A DNA stretch of 18,601 bases from JBAQMG01 sp049302575 (GTDB lineage Bacteria; Bacillota; Desulfitobacteriia; Desulfitobacteriales; Desulfitobacteriaceae). The DNA is taken from assembly GCA_049302575.1 (NCBI GenBank), contig JBAQMG010000101.1:1-18601 (forward strand), in the 5' to 3' direction. The position numbers were made by a program, and so were the translations under genes. The notes under the pieces were generated by a model. The model saw only the letters and a program-made list of their open reading frames with translations, had not been told where the DNA came from and ran no database searches. Positions within the stretch are counted from its first letter, which is position 1. Every line of letters begins with the position of its first letter. Of this stretch, positions 6,775 to 14,417 are shown in pieces.

Positions 6775-6794
6775 AATTTTATTTATATGCTACG

Positions 6795-6802
6795 CCTCCT
6801 TT
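6795..6802 (-). promoter_or_regulatory. Ribosome binding site pointing to an ATA start
   Basis: AAAGGAGG on the minus strand is a near-perfect ribosome binding site. Eight bases downstream stands an in-frame ATA (6786-6784), while the first conventional start, TTG, is 20 bases away. No ATG or GTG lies between. Confidence 0.6.
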
Positions 6803-6924
6803 ATAAAGATAGTTCAAAATTAATTATGAGTTGGAATCTTTAACGTATATTTCCCTGGTTGACAGGAGATAATTTTAATAGTCTCATGTTTCTCATTCTA
6901 TTATTCCCACTCCTCTCTCTTACT

Positions 6925-7434
6925 TCACTTGCGGCGATTTTCTCCGCAAGCTTTTTTTAGTACCTTAACCATCAGCTTTCGCTCTTCAGCAAAACCAACT
7001 TTTTCATAAAGCTGCAAAGCTTTATGGTTATGACTACTAACAGCAAGACCCAAATAAACTATCCCTGAATCATAGCAAAACTTTTCAACAGCTTCCAACA
7101 AAGCTGTTCCTGTACCGTACCCTCTATATGAGGATAAAACGGCAAAATCCATAACCCAAGCTTGATTAAGCCCTGTCAACTCCTCTATTGATCCAGGATA
7201 AAGTATTAAATACCCCAATTTTATTGGGTCTTTGTCATCTATCTCTTCGGCAATAAATACTTTAGAATCTGTTTGTTGAATCCAAGTCCAAAATACTTTA
7301 AGAACTTTATCACGATATTTAATGGTTTCCCCCATTGGTTGAAGACGCCATGGTGAAATACTATTAGGAATAACTTCTTTAGCTAAGGCATAAATAAAAG
7401 GCCAATCTCGGACATCACCCTGCCGAATCTGCAT
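6925..7434 (-). CDS. GNAT-family N-acetyltransferase
   Basis: This 169-residue protein has the GNAT fold signature. The acetyl-CoA pyrophosphate loop is R-G-Y-G-T-G within SSYRGYGTGTALLEAVE, and the C-terminal motif is NHKALQLYEKVGF, typical of RimI-like enzymes. The substrate cannot be deduced. The start at 7434 follows AAAGGGGTGA. The open frame extends upstream to 7551, but that part is made of heptamer repeats and has no ribosome binding site, so it is excluded. The gene is 138 bases upstream of the HD-GYP-like gene on the same strand, without an obvious terminator between them, so the two may be co-transcribed. On the other side is a long divergent intergenic region shared with the transporter gene. 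Confidence 0.88.
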   Translation of the reverse strand: MQIRQGDVRDWPFIYALAKEVIPNSISPWRLQPMGETIKYRDKVLKVFWTWIQQTDSKVFIAEEIDDKDPIKLGYLILYPGSIEELTGLNQAWVMDFAVLSSYRGYGTGTALLEAVEKFCYDSGIVYLGLAVSSHNHKALQLYEKVGFAEERKLMVKVLKKACGENRRK

Positions 7435-7463
7435 ACTATCACCCCTTTGACTAATGTATGCAT

Positions 7464-7537
7464 TCCAAAGGTCAGATGCCAGAGGTCGGAATAAAGAACG
7501 GAATCCAGGGCTCGAGGTTTCATAAATGCATAATGCA
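7464..7537. repeat. Heptamer repeats upstream of the GNAT gene
   Basis: TCCAAAG, GTCAGAT, GCCAGAG, GTCGGAA run in phase at 7464-7491. AAATGCA, TAATGCA are at 7524-7537, with CTCGAGGTTTC between. They fall in the roughly 410-base gap (7435-7845) between the divergent GNAT and transporter genes and create a false N-terminal extension of the GNAT frame. Confidence 0.6.
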
Positions 7538-7599
7538 TTTACCCTTTGCAATCGAAAAATGATCTGTATGAAGAAAGTTTCTTCAGGTACTTTATTGCT

Positions 7600-7655
7600 A
7601 TTATAAACCTATTTATAAAGTCCAAAGTTCTTGATTTCTTTCTAGTCGATATAAT
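7600..7655. promoter_or_regulatory. Candidate divergent promoter zone
   Basis: The AT-rich centre of the 410-base divergent gap holds one TATAAT on each strand: minus strand 7605-7600, toward the GNAT gene, and plus strand 7650-7655, toward the transporter. Neither has a good -35 at 16-18 bases, so both are weak calls. The rest of the gap is heptamer repeat and low-complexity sequence. No further gene is seen. Confidence 0.35.
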
Positions 7656-7717
7656 ATAGAAAACTCTGACTCTACAATTTCGGATGTTAGAAATCAGAGA
7701 CAAGTAACCTGAAATCA

Positions 7718-7829
7718 AGTTCGAACTTCGAGATTTAGTAGCCGAAGAGCAAACAAGAGGTCTAATCCGTCATGCCTCACACCTTTGACATTCGGACTCT
7801 GTCTTTAATCATCGTGCCTCGCGCCTCGA
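7718..7829. repeat. Heptamer arrays upstream of the transporter gene
   Basis: AGTTCGA, ACTTCGA lie at 7718-7731. Eight in-phase units run from 7774 to 7829: GCCTCAC, ACCTTTG, ACATTCG, GACTCTG, TCTTTAA, TCATCGT, GCCTCGC, GCCTCGA. The first and last units are near-identical although 42 bases apart. The array ends just before the ribosome binding site of the transporter. Confidence 0.7.
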
Positions 7830-7838
7830 AAAGGGGGG
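7829..7838 (+). promoter_or_regulatory. Ribosome binding site of the transporter gene, pointing to ATT
   Basis: AAAAGGGGGG is the only ribosome-binding-site-like sequence before the transporter frame. Seven bases after it stands an in-frame ATT (7846-7848). The first TTG of the frame is over 50 bases further and would remove most of the first membrane helix. Confidence 0.55.
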
Positions 7839-7845
7839 TCTGTTT

Positions 7846-8772
7846 ATTAATATACTAATTAGTTTATTAATCATTTTAAGTGGCTTAGCTTTATTGCTCT
7901 GGGGTATGTATACCTTACGAACGGGATTAGAACTTTTTGCCACATCACAATTAAAACAACTTCTTCAACGTATGACAGCAACCCCTAGGCGTAGCTTCGT
8001 TAGCGGCATATTCGTAACCGCTTTGCTTCAATCAAGCACAGCTTTAACCCTAATGACAGTTTCCTTTGTTGATGCTGAACTTTTACCTTACGAGAATGCT
8101 TTAGGCCTTATTTTAGGAAGTAACATAGGAACAACAATAACAACCCAGTTGTTAGCCTTCCCTTTAGAACGCCTCGCTCCTCCAATCTTTGGTTTAGGAG
8201 CCTTAGGTTTTTTCTTTTTACCTAACCGCTGGCGTTTTCTGGCTTTAGCCTTATCAGGTCTCGGAATCCTTTTCTTTGCGCTAGATTTTCTACAAACCGG
8301 ACTTTCCCCTTTAGCGAACCAAGAATACGTTCAAAAGCTCCTCCACAATTTAGGCAACAATCATCTTCAAGGGGTTCTAGCAGGCATCTTATTATCCGCC
8401 CTCTTGCACTCTTCAAGTGCGAGTACTGGGCTAGCCATGCTCCTTTCACAAGAAGGTTGGATTAATCTCCCCACAGTCTTAGCGATTATCTTCGGTGCTA
8501 ACATTGGCACTTGCTTTACTGCAGTGCTTGCTTCATTAACAAGCTCACGCGCTGCTCAGCGCGTCGCTTTATTTCACGTCCTACTGAACATTTTTGGAGT
8601 AATGCTCTTCTTTCCCTTCTTAAATCCACTAGCCAATCTGCTTCAGCTTTTCAGTAGTAACCCAGCTAGACAAGCCGCCAATGCCCACACTTTTTTCAAC
8701 TTATTTTCTTCATTATTAGTTTTCCCCTTATTGCCTCAGGCAACTCGACTTTTAAAAAAGCTCTTACCTTAA
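7846..8772 (+). CDS. Na/Pi cotransporter (NptA/PNaS) family membrane protein
   Basis: This protein of about 308 residues is mostly hydrophobic helices and belongs to the Na+/phosphate cotransporter family. It carries the two inverted-repeat signatures, LLQSSTALTLM and LLHSSSASTGLAM, each followed by a GSNIGTT or GANIGTC loop. The PhoU-like C-terminal domain of longer members is absent. Likely role: sodium-coupled phosphate or related anion movement across the cytoplasmic membrane. The first helix (NILISLLIILSGLALLLWGM) is in frame upstream of any ATG, GTG or TTG. The best supported start is ATT at 7846, seven bases after AAAAGGGGGG; CTG at 7840 or a short form from TTG at 7894 are alternatives. 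Its last nine bases overlap the end of the convergent mobB. Confidence 0.85.
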   Translation: MNILISLLIILSGLALLLWGMYTLRTGLELFATSQLKQLLQRMTATPRRSFVSGIFVTALLQSSTALTLMTVSFVDAELLPYENALGLILGSNIGTTITTQLLAFPLERLAPPIFGLGALGFFFLPNRWRFLALALSGLGILFFALDFLQTGLSPLANQEYVQKLLHNLGNNHLQGVLAGILLSALLHSSSASTGLAMLLSQEGWINLPTVLAIIFGANIGTCFTAVLASLTSSRAAQRVALFHVLLNIFGVMLFFPFLNPLANLLQLFSSNPARQAANAHTFFNLFSSLLVFPLLPQATRLLKKLLP

Positions 8773-9270
8773 TGCAAACTTCCGAGCAATTAAATCACAT
8801 AACCCCTCAGCATCATCCAGATTATAACAAGGCACTCCATTCTCAAAAACGACGTCACTGGCTATCGCCAGTAGTTCACTTGGTTCACAAAGCAGTTCTT
8901 GGTGCCTTTCCGAACGAAATACTTCTATTTTAGGCTTATTTCCCCGTTTGTACCCTTCAGTAAATATTAGATCTACTCCTCTAATTCTGGCAATCACATC
9001 ATCGAGCGGTTGATCATTTGGCACACTTTCTAAAATAGCTATTTTCCGGGGTGAAGAAATCACCACCATATCTGCACCAGCCTGGGCATGTCGCCAAGTA
9101 TCCTTGCCGGGTTGATCCATCTCAAATCCATGTACATCATGTTTAATTGTTGCAGTACGCCACCCTCTGCGTTTGGTCTCCCTGAGGAGTTTCTCTAATA
9201 ATGTCGTTTTTCCGGAATCTGATTTTCCAACCACCGAAACAACGGGTATCTCCAATTTTTCTTCCTTCAT
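8764..9270 (-). CDS. mobB: Molybdopterin-guanine dinucleotide biosynthesis protein B
   Basis: This 168-residue protein is a MobB GTPase-like P-loop protein. Walker A is GKSDSGKTTL (15-24), preceded by the strand VVSVV and followed by the TIKHDVHGFEMD segment typical of MobB. The family assists MobA in attaching GMP to molybdopterin and/or delivering the finished cofactor; no mobA is in the window. Its ATG shares one base with the moeA stop (TAATG), so it is translationally coupled to moeA. The 3' end overlaps the convergent transporter gene by nine bases. Length and motifs are normal. Confidence 0.92.
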   Translation of the reverse strand: MKEEKLEIPVVSVVGKSDSGKTTLLEKLLRETKRRGWRTATIKHDVHGFEMDQPGKDTWRHAQAGADMVVISSPRKIAILESVPNDQPLDDVIARIRGVDLIFTEGYKRGNKPKIEVFRSERHQELLCEPSELLAIASDVVFENGVPCYNLDDAEGLCDLIARKFALR

Positions 9271-10487
9271 TAGGATTCCTCCCTATTTCCTATCCAATGA
9301 GCCCTCAGATAGTCTCCTTCTTTAACTACCCCATGTCCCGCCGGAACATCAATCAAAAGTTGACTACCGACCATTGAAAGTAAGACACTAGAACCTTGCG
9401 CCCCATGCGGTTGCGCCCAGATCTCTCCGTCGCGAAAGATTACTCTAGCACGTAAAAAACGGCGTTGTCTACCTGACTTGCCAAATCCACCCGCCATTTT
9501 GACTATCAACCCGTCTCCCTTAGATAAGCTAAGTCCGGCTAATTTACGAAGTGCTGGCCGAACAAGTAATTCAAACGTCATCAGGGCAGCGGCTGGATTT
9601 CCGGATAGTGAAAAATAGAGTTTTTTTTCCTTTACCCCTACTGCTACAGGAGTTCCAGGTTTCATATCGATTTTCCAAAAGAGCAGCTGGCAGTTATGTT
9701 TTTCCAAAGCTAAACGCATCAAATCATAGTCCCCAGCTGAGGCGCCACCAGTAGAAATAATCAAATGACAATCCTCTAGCTCTTGAAGTGCTGCCAATGT
9801 TTCCGGCAAAAGATCAGGTACCACGGGGATCAATTTAACATCACAGCCATTATTTTGAATGAGCCCTCGTAAAGTATAACTATTACTATTAAATATTTGC
9901 CCAGGTGCTAAAGTGTTTCCTACCTCTCTCAACTCTGAACCAGTAGCAAGAAGTCCAACTAAAGGTCGGCAATATACCTTAATAAACTCTACCCCCACGG
10001 CAGCTAGTAAACCAATTGCCGAAGGTGTTAATAAAATACCTGCGAGTAAAACTTTCTCTCCTTCCTTGATCTCATCACCTTTCGGAACTATATTTGCCCT
10101 AGGTGCCACAGGCGAATTTATGAGAACCACATTGTTTTCAAATTCTGTATCTTCCCATTTCACAACACAATTAGCACCCTCTGGAATCGGTGCCCCTGTA
10201 AAGATTTTAGCAGCTTCCCCTACTTCAACTTTTTGATCTGGCCATGTTCCAGCAGGAATTTCACAAATAACTTTAAGACTTAAGGGTGCAGTGTTGTTAG
10301 CCTCCGCCCAGTAAGCATACCCGTCAAGCGGTGAACGATCAAACGGTGGTATCGCAAATAATGAATAAACATCCTCTGCTAATACCCTTTGATAAGCATC
10401 CTTTAACCTTACTTTTTCAGTCTTGACAGGATAAGCATTATCCAAGACCAAAGATTTGGCCTTTTCTAATTCAATGAAAGTCTTCAT
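9270..10487 (-). CDS. moeA: Molybdopterin molybdenumtransferase
   Basis: This 405-residue protein is MoeA, which inserts molybdenum into adenylylated molybdopterin in the cytoplasm. In order, the N-terminal MoeA domain has PPFDRSPLDGYA (47-58) and TGAPIPEGAN (97-106). The central MoCF-binding domain has ATGSE (181-185), STGGASAGDYD (245-255), KPGTP (276-280) and SLSGNPAA (293-300). A C-terminal beta domain completes the normal length. The start at 10487 lies 14 bases after AGGAGG, a long gap, but no closer start fits the conserved N-terminus. It forms a two-gene operon with mobB. A terminator at 10565-10594 separates it from the upstream fapA-like gene. Confidence 0.95.
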   Translation of the reverse strand: MKTFIELEKAKSLVLDNAYPVKTEKVRLKDAYQRVLAEDVYSLFAIPPFDRSPLDGYAYWAEANNTAPLSLKVICEIPAGTWPDQKVEVGEAAKIFTGAPIPEGANCVVKWEDTEFENNVVLINSPVAPRANIVPKGDEIKEGEKVLLAGILLTPSAIGLLAAVGVEFIKVYCRPLVGLLATGSELREVGNTLAPGQIFNSNSYTLRGLIQNNGCDVKLIPVVPDLLPETLAALQELEDCHLIISTGGASAGDYDLMRLALEKHNCQLLFWKIDMKPGTPVAVGVKEKKLYFSLSGNPAAALMTFELLVRPALRKLAGLSLSKGDGLIVKMAGGFGKSGRQRRFLRARVIFRDGEIWAQPHGAQGSSVLLSMVGSQLLIDVPAGHGVVKEGDYLRAHWIGNREES

Positions 10488-10564
10488 ATTTGTTCCAACA
10501 TCCTCCTAGACTTACATAATTAACTTACACTCACGCTGACTTAAAATTTATAATCAAATAGTGC

Positions 10565-10594
10565 AAAAATAACCTGCTTCTATCTTAAAGCAGG
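10565..10594 (-). terminator. Rho-independent terminator after the FapA-family gene
   Basis: On the minus strand CCTGCTT (10594-10588) pairs with AAGCAGG (10579-10573) over an eight-base loop, followed by TTATTTTT. It lies 28 bases past the stop codon of the FapA-family gene and insulates moeA. Confidence 0.8.
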
Positions 10595-10621
10595 ATTATC
10601 TATGCTTAAATTGTTATGTAC

Positions 10622-12655
10622 TTATAGGTATTCGAGTTGATTGACCCTCAACTTTTCAATCTGTACATTTCCATGTTCACGGTATATTTCAAGTAGTTTG
10701 TATGCTTCCTCGATATTAATAATCTCTTTATCAACACCAATCGTGATATTAGAGTGACAATACGTAACTTTTAGATGCTTGCTCCCCGATATTTGGACGA
10801 ATGTAGTACTAACACCTGACCCACCAAGCTCTCTAATACTTACATCCCCCCCGGCAATTACCTTTCCACCCCTGCATACCCCTTCAATCTTGATATCACC
10901 GTCTGCACGAATCAAAGAATTATATACTCCATCGCTACACTCAAAGTCGCCCGCTGTTTCTATCACCGCACCCTGTATATAATTAACAATACACTTGAGT
11001 TTCGTTGGTACTTCTAACTTGATATTCGCAACGAAGTGCTTTATAACTTGATTAACACGCAACAAAAAGGGATAGGCTTGTAAGTCTAAAGGCCCCAACC
11101 CAGCTAGGAAATGGCTGGCGGTTCGAACGGAAATCATTAACTCCTGATTAACTAATTCATCCTTATTGCCTAAAAGGTAACTTTCAGCCCGAGACGCTAG
11201 TTTAGGCAAATCTGGGAAAGACCGTTCTATGACCAACTTTAAGCCCTGTCCTGGTTTAATCCTTTGAGTCTCCGGAGCCTTCATAAACTCAGCCGTCAGG
11301 GCCAGACAATGATCTAACTCTTCCTGGAGCCTCGTTAACAGTCGAAGTATTTCTGAACGCACAACATATCTTTGACCCACAATTAACTTTCCACCTATGA
11401 CATTGTGTATAACTTTGATACCCTTTTCGGCTCTAATTTCGGCTCTTGATACTGCTCCATCTATTTCTACCTTACCCCCAGCATGTATGTGCAAACCATC
11501 TTGCACATTTCCCTTAATATATACATCACCTGGGAAATCTATACTGCCAGTCTCTAAATCCACGTCCCGATTTAAAACATATATATTCTCTACCATATAG
11601 GTAGTTTCATCCTTGCGTATGGGTTGACCATCACAGGTGGCCAATACTTCTAAGCCATCGTCAGAAAGTCGGACATTTTTGTTCAATTTAAAATGAAAAT
11701 CTTTCGCAGTTGCTACGGGGAGATTCCTCCCAAAAACATCCTTTCCTGGAACCCCCGAAATACAAGGAATTTTACGAGCCAGAACTGCTCCTTCTTTAAC
11801 CAAAACTATTTTAGACGCAAAAAAATCCACTCGTTCCTGCTCAGAATCGGCTAAAGAGTTAGGCGCACCGACAAAATCTTCTAATTTAGCTGCCTGGGGA
11901 TTAATTGGCAAACTTGCTTCTGCGATAACTACTTCCCCCGAACCTGATACTTTTAGAATATCCGACCAAGCTTGAGAGTGTTTCCCATAAACAACCTGTA
12001 ATTGTTCTAAATCCATATTCAATCGGTTTTCATCCCAATAATCACCCTCAGTTGGCAATTCTTTCCATTCAATATATTTATTCAAATCTAAAGAAGAAAA
12101 AGCGGAGATTTTTTCTGGCAATGCATACATCCCCGACTTTACGTGATTAACCTTAGCAATTACGGAGAACCCCTGATCACGAACTTCCAAGGTCCAACTT
12201 AACTGTCCAGGTTCGCGAAAGGGGCGGAATTCAATAATATTACCATCTTCATGAGCATAAGGCTTATCCTGAACCACCCCATTGCAAAGAACTTCTCCTA
12301 TTTGACACGGAATTATCATTTTTAACCCGTCACCCGGTACAATAATATATCTATTATTTTCCCAACGTGTCGTCGAAATAGTCTCAACTTGTTTTAAGTC
12401 CGAGTCTTCACAAGTAATTTCCGAACCTGTTTGTGCTACGTTATCCTCAACCTTTATAAGAGGCAAATCCTGCTGTCCAAAGATGTCTTCTTTAATTTCA
12501 TGAGAATAACTCACTTGTACTTTCCATTGTCGAGAGAGAAAAGAAGGCTTTTCAAGAATTTCTATTTTAAGCTCCTCGGGATGACATCCCCATTTCCGCG
12601 CCAATTCTGAACTAATGTCTTCTAAAGATCGCCCACGAACAACTTCTTCAGGCAT
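10622..12655 (-). CDS. FapA/DUF342 family protein with Jag_N-like N-terminus
   Basis: This 677-residue cytoplasmic protein belongs to the FapA (DUF342) family. The first 45 or so residues (VVRGRSLEDISSELARKWG, then a short beta strand EELKIEILEKP) resemble the Jag_N domain found on KhpB/Jag RNA-binding proteins. The long middle has the family's repeated beta-helix turns, such as IYVLNRDVDLETGSIDF, VYIKGNVQDGLHIHAGG and IRADGDIKIEGVCRGGK, interrupted by a helical segment around 430-540. FapA in Vibrio affects flagellar assembly and polar targeting; the role in Firmicutes is not settled. The ATG at 12655 follows GGGGGGAG at four bases. The gene follows bshC and ends in a terminator. No flagellar genes are near, so a flagellar role is not supported by context. 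Confidence 0.85.
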   Translation of the reverse strand: MPEEVVRGRSLEDISSELARKWGCHPEELKIEILEKPSFLSRQWKVQVSYSHEIKEDIFGQQDLPLIKVEDNVAQTGSEITCEDSDLKQVETISTTRWENNRYIIVPGDGLKMIIPCQIGEVLCNGVVQDKPYAHEDGNIIEFRPFREPGQLSWTLEVRDQGFSVIAKVNHVKSGMYALPEKISAFSSLDLNKYIEWKELPTEGDYWDENRLNMDLEQLQVVYGKHSQAWSDILKVSGSGEVVIAEASLPINPQAAKLEDFVGAPNSLADSEQERVDFFASKIVLVKEGAVLARKIPCISGVPGKDVFGRNLPVATAKDFHFKLNKNVRLSDDGLEVLATCDGQPIRKDETTYMVENIYVLNRDVDLETGSIDFPGDVYIKGNVQDGLHIHAGGKVEIDGAVSRAEIRAEKGIKVIHNVIGGKLIVGQRYVVRSEILRLLTRLQEELDHCLALTAEFMKAPETQRIKPGQGLKLVIERSFPDLPKLASRAESYLLGNKDELVNQELMISVRTASHFLAGLGPLDLQAYPFLLRVNQVIKHFVANIKLEVPTKLKCIVNYIQGAVIETAGDFECSDGVYNSLIRADGDIKIEGVCRGGKVIAGGDVSIRELGGSGVSTTFVQISGSKHLKVTYCHSNITIGVDKEIINIEEAYKLLEIYREHGNVQIEKLRVNQLEYL

Positions 12656-12704
12656 GTTACTCCCCCCTTTACAAATAACCTAATTAAAATAACCTTATTT
12701 AATT

Positions 12705-12713
12705 ATTTTATCA
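12705..12713 (-). promoter_or_regulatory. Candidate extended -10 promoter for the FapA-family gene
   Basis: TGATAAAAT on the minus strand fits an extended -10 (TGn plus TAAAAT) about 50 bases before the ATG. No good -35 is present. Confidence 0.35.
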
Positions 12714-12732
12714 GACAATTTGCCAATTACAC

Positions 12733-12750
12733 ATAGGCCGTTAGGCCTAT
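12733..12750 (-). other. Hairpin after bshC
   Basis: ATAGGCC and GGCCTAT pair perfectly around a four-base loop, 32 bases after the bshC stop. No T-run follows, so it is at best a weak terminator or a stabilising 3' hairpin. Confidence 0.45.
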
Positions 12751-12782
12751 CTCCTTAAGAAAATCTTAACATTTCTCAATTT

Positions 12783-14363
12783 CTAGAGAAGTATAATTTG
12801 TTCTTGAAAATCGCATTTCAAAGGAAGTTCGGCTATTTTCTCCACAAAATCCGGACCAAACCTCATCACAAAATTCAAGGGATTAAGTAGACGCTCTTGT
12901 TTATGGCCTTTCGGTGCTAAACCATTCTCAAGTAATTGAAAGCGTCTCAACGAACCTTCATTGCGCTTTTTTTGTGCCTGCCAAATTTTAGTCTCTAAAT
13001 AATCTATTTGTCCATTTACTTTATCTTGGTTTTGATGTAGCAAGTCAGGAATATTGGCGTGAATCTTTTCCAGCTGATAAAGCTTAGTATAGACTTCCTT
13101 GATCTCTTGTCGTGCACGATTGAAAGTCCCTTCGATATCGAAGTCATCGAGCTCCCTTACACTACGTTCCCTAGCGTCTGACAATCCCTGATAAACTTGT
13201 TCAATGCTAAGGTGCTCAGTCTCCAAAGCTTTATGCCAGGCTGGTGTTAGAACAACGGCAGATAATCGTGGAAATAGAACTGGCATCTCTAACCCTAAAA
13301 CCTGGAATACTCCACCTAACTGGGCCCAATAATTAAGTTCTCCTGGTCCAGGTATATAGGCTAAGGTCGGGAGTAGATAATCTTGGACAATCGGACGAGT
13401 TACAACATTAGGCGAAAACCTTTCTGGTTCATTCTGTATTAAAACACATAACCGTTCTAAGGTTAAACTCTCCTTTTTACCCCTTAAATAAAAACCATTT
13501 TCGTTCCAAAGCAAAGCACGACGCTCTGGATCTTCCATAAAAAGGTTTATACTTTCGCCCTTTTGGTGAATCTGTGGCTCTTGACCAAGGTTTCGCCATT
13601 CAACTGTTCGACTTTCAAAGGCCTCTCCAACCTGACTATGCGACCTAAGTATCTTTTCATAGATCGGTGCGGCTAAACGCTTAAATTCTGGTAATAAAGG
13701 GTCAAAGAAAATCAGACCCCGATCCTTTAATAACCATTGTAAAATTAAAGCAAACCACTCTCCAAGATTACTGGCCAAATTCGTAAAATACTGCAACTTT
13801 TCAAAAACTTCCAGACGAAATTCACTTTCTGGAAAGGCACTTTCTAATTGCGGGAAAATCTCCTCCCACGAGGGCACACTGAGCCGTCCAATCGAACGCC
13901 CCCCACCCTCACCGGGCATGTGACAAACAAGGGGTTTACCTGCTTGATCCAGAAATACGGTTTGTTGGATTTCTGCCCAATCGTGATCTTCGCTGGCTAT
14001 CCAAAAGATAGGAATTACTGGACAACCCAATTCTCTACTCTGAATTTCCGCCAGCTGAACCGTAGTCATAGCCTTGTAAATTGTATAAAGTGGTCCTGTT
14101 AAAAACCCTGCTTGCTGACCAGTTACAATAGCTAGTGAATCCTCACGTTTCAGCAACGAAAGATTGTCAAAGGTTTTAGCACCTGCCCCAAGGCGTTTAT
14201 GATAATCTTCTAAAACCTCAACTAAGCTTTCTCGGTCATAACTTTGTTCCCTGAGCTGTTTAGCCCGTCGTGAAAAACTTACTTGTTCCTTGGGATCTCC
14301 TCCACTAAAAAAGAAAGCCACCTGTTCAAAACAAGTCGCCCCAGTATTCTTTAATTTCATCAT
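12783..14363 (-). CDS. bshC: Putative cysteine ligase BshC, bacillithiol last step
   Basis: This 526-residue protein matches BshC, which is assigned to adding cysteine to GlcN-malate, the last step of bacillithiol synthesis. The family hallmark VTGQQAGFLTGPLYTIYKA (80-98) is present. SEDHDWAEI further on and the Rossmann-like core with a long coiled coil near the C-terminus also fit. The length (about 525-540) is normal. The start at 14363 follows AAAGGGG; the next codon is also ATG. The frame extends upstream into a tandem heptamer repeat, which is not expected to be coding. The gene is 54 bases downstream of selD, and the repeat fills most of that gap. bshA is about 7.7 kb away on the same strand and bshB is not in the window. 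Confidence 0.93.
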   Translation of the reverse strand: MMKLKNTGATCFEQVAFFFSGGDPKEQVSFSRRAKQLREQSYDRESLVEVLEDYHKRLGAGAKTFDNLSLLKREDSLAIVTGQQAGFLTGPLYTIYKAMTTVQLAEIQSRELGCPVIPIFWIASEDHDWAEIQQTVFLDQAGKPLVCHMPGEGGGRSIGRLSVPSWEEIFPQLESAFPESEFRLEVFEKLQYFTNLASNLGEWFALILQWLLKDRGLIFFDPLLPEFKRLAAPIYEKILRSHSQVGEAFESRTVEWRNLGQEPQIHQKGESINLFMEDPERRALLWNENGFYLRGKKESLTLERLCVLIQNEPERFSPNVVTRPIVQDYLLPTLAYIPGPGELNYWAQLGGVFQVLGLEMPVLFPRLSAVVLTPAWHKALETEHLSIEQVYQGLSDARERSVRELDDFDIEGTFNRARQEIKEVYTKLYQLEKIHANIPDLLHQNQDKVNGQIDYLETKIWQAQKKRNEGSLRRFQLLENGLAPKGHKQERLLNPLNFVMRFGPDFVEKIAELPLKCDFQEQIILL

Positions 14364-14378
14364 GCTATCCCCTTTGTT

Positions 14379-14410
14379 CGATGCACGATGCACGATGCAC
14401 GATGCACGAT
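14379..14410. repeat. Tandem heptamer CGATGCA x4 upstream of bshC
   Basis: Four perfect copies of CGATGCA plus a partial CGAT form a 32-base microsatellite between selD and bshC. It ends three bases before the bshC ribosome binding site. A related pair (CGATGCG x2) lies in the bshA leader at 5107-5120. Confidence 0.9.
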
Positions 14411-14417
14411 ATTTGAA

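Noticed and set aside
6928..6958. Plus-strand hairpin CTTGCGG/CCGCAAG followed by seven T
   Set aside because: It looks like a terminator, but no plus-strand gene precedes it. It lies inside the 3' end of the GNAT gene, where the A-run encodes lysines. Probably chance.
7435..7551. N-terminal extension of the GNAT frame by 39 codons
   Set aside because: The extension is made of heptamer repeats and has no ribosome binding site. The internal ATG at 7434 has AAAGGGGTGA and starts the conserved domain.
10488..10564. Moco riboswitch upstream of moeA
   Set aside because: The leader is too short and AT-rich, and no extended multi-stem structure can be seen.
14379..14410. CRISPR-like array
   Set aside because: The 7-bp units have no spacers, so it is a simple tandem repeat.
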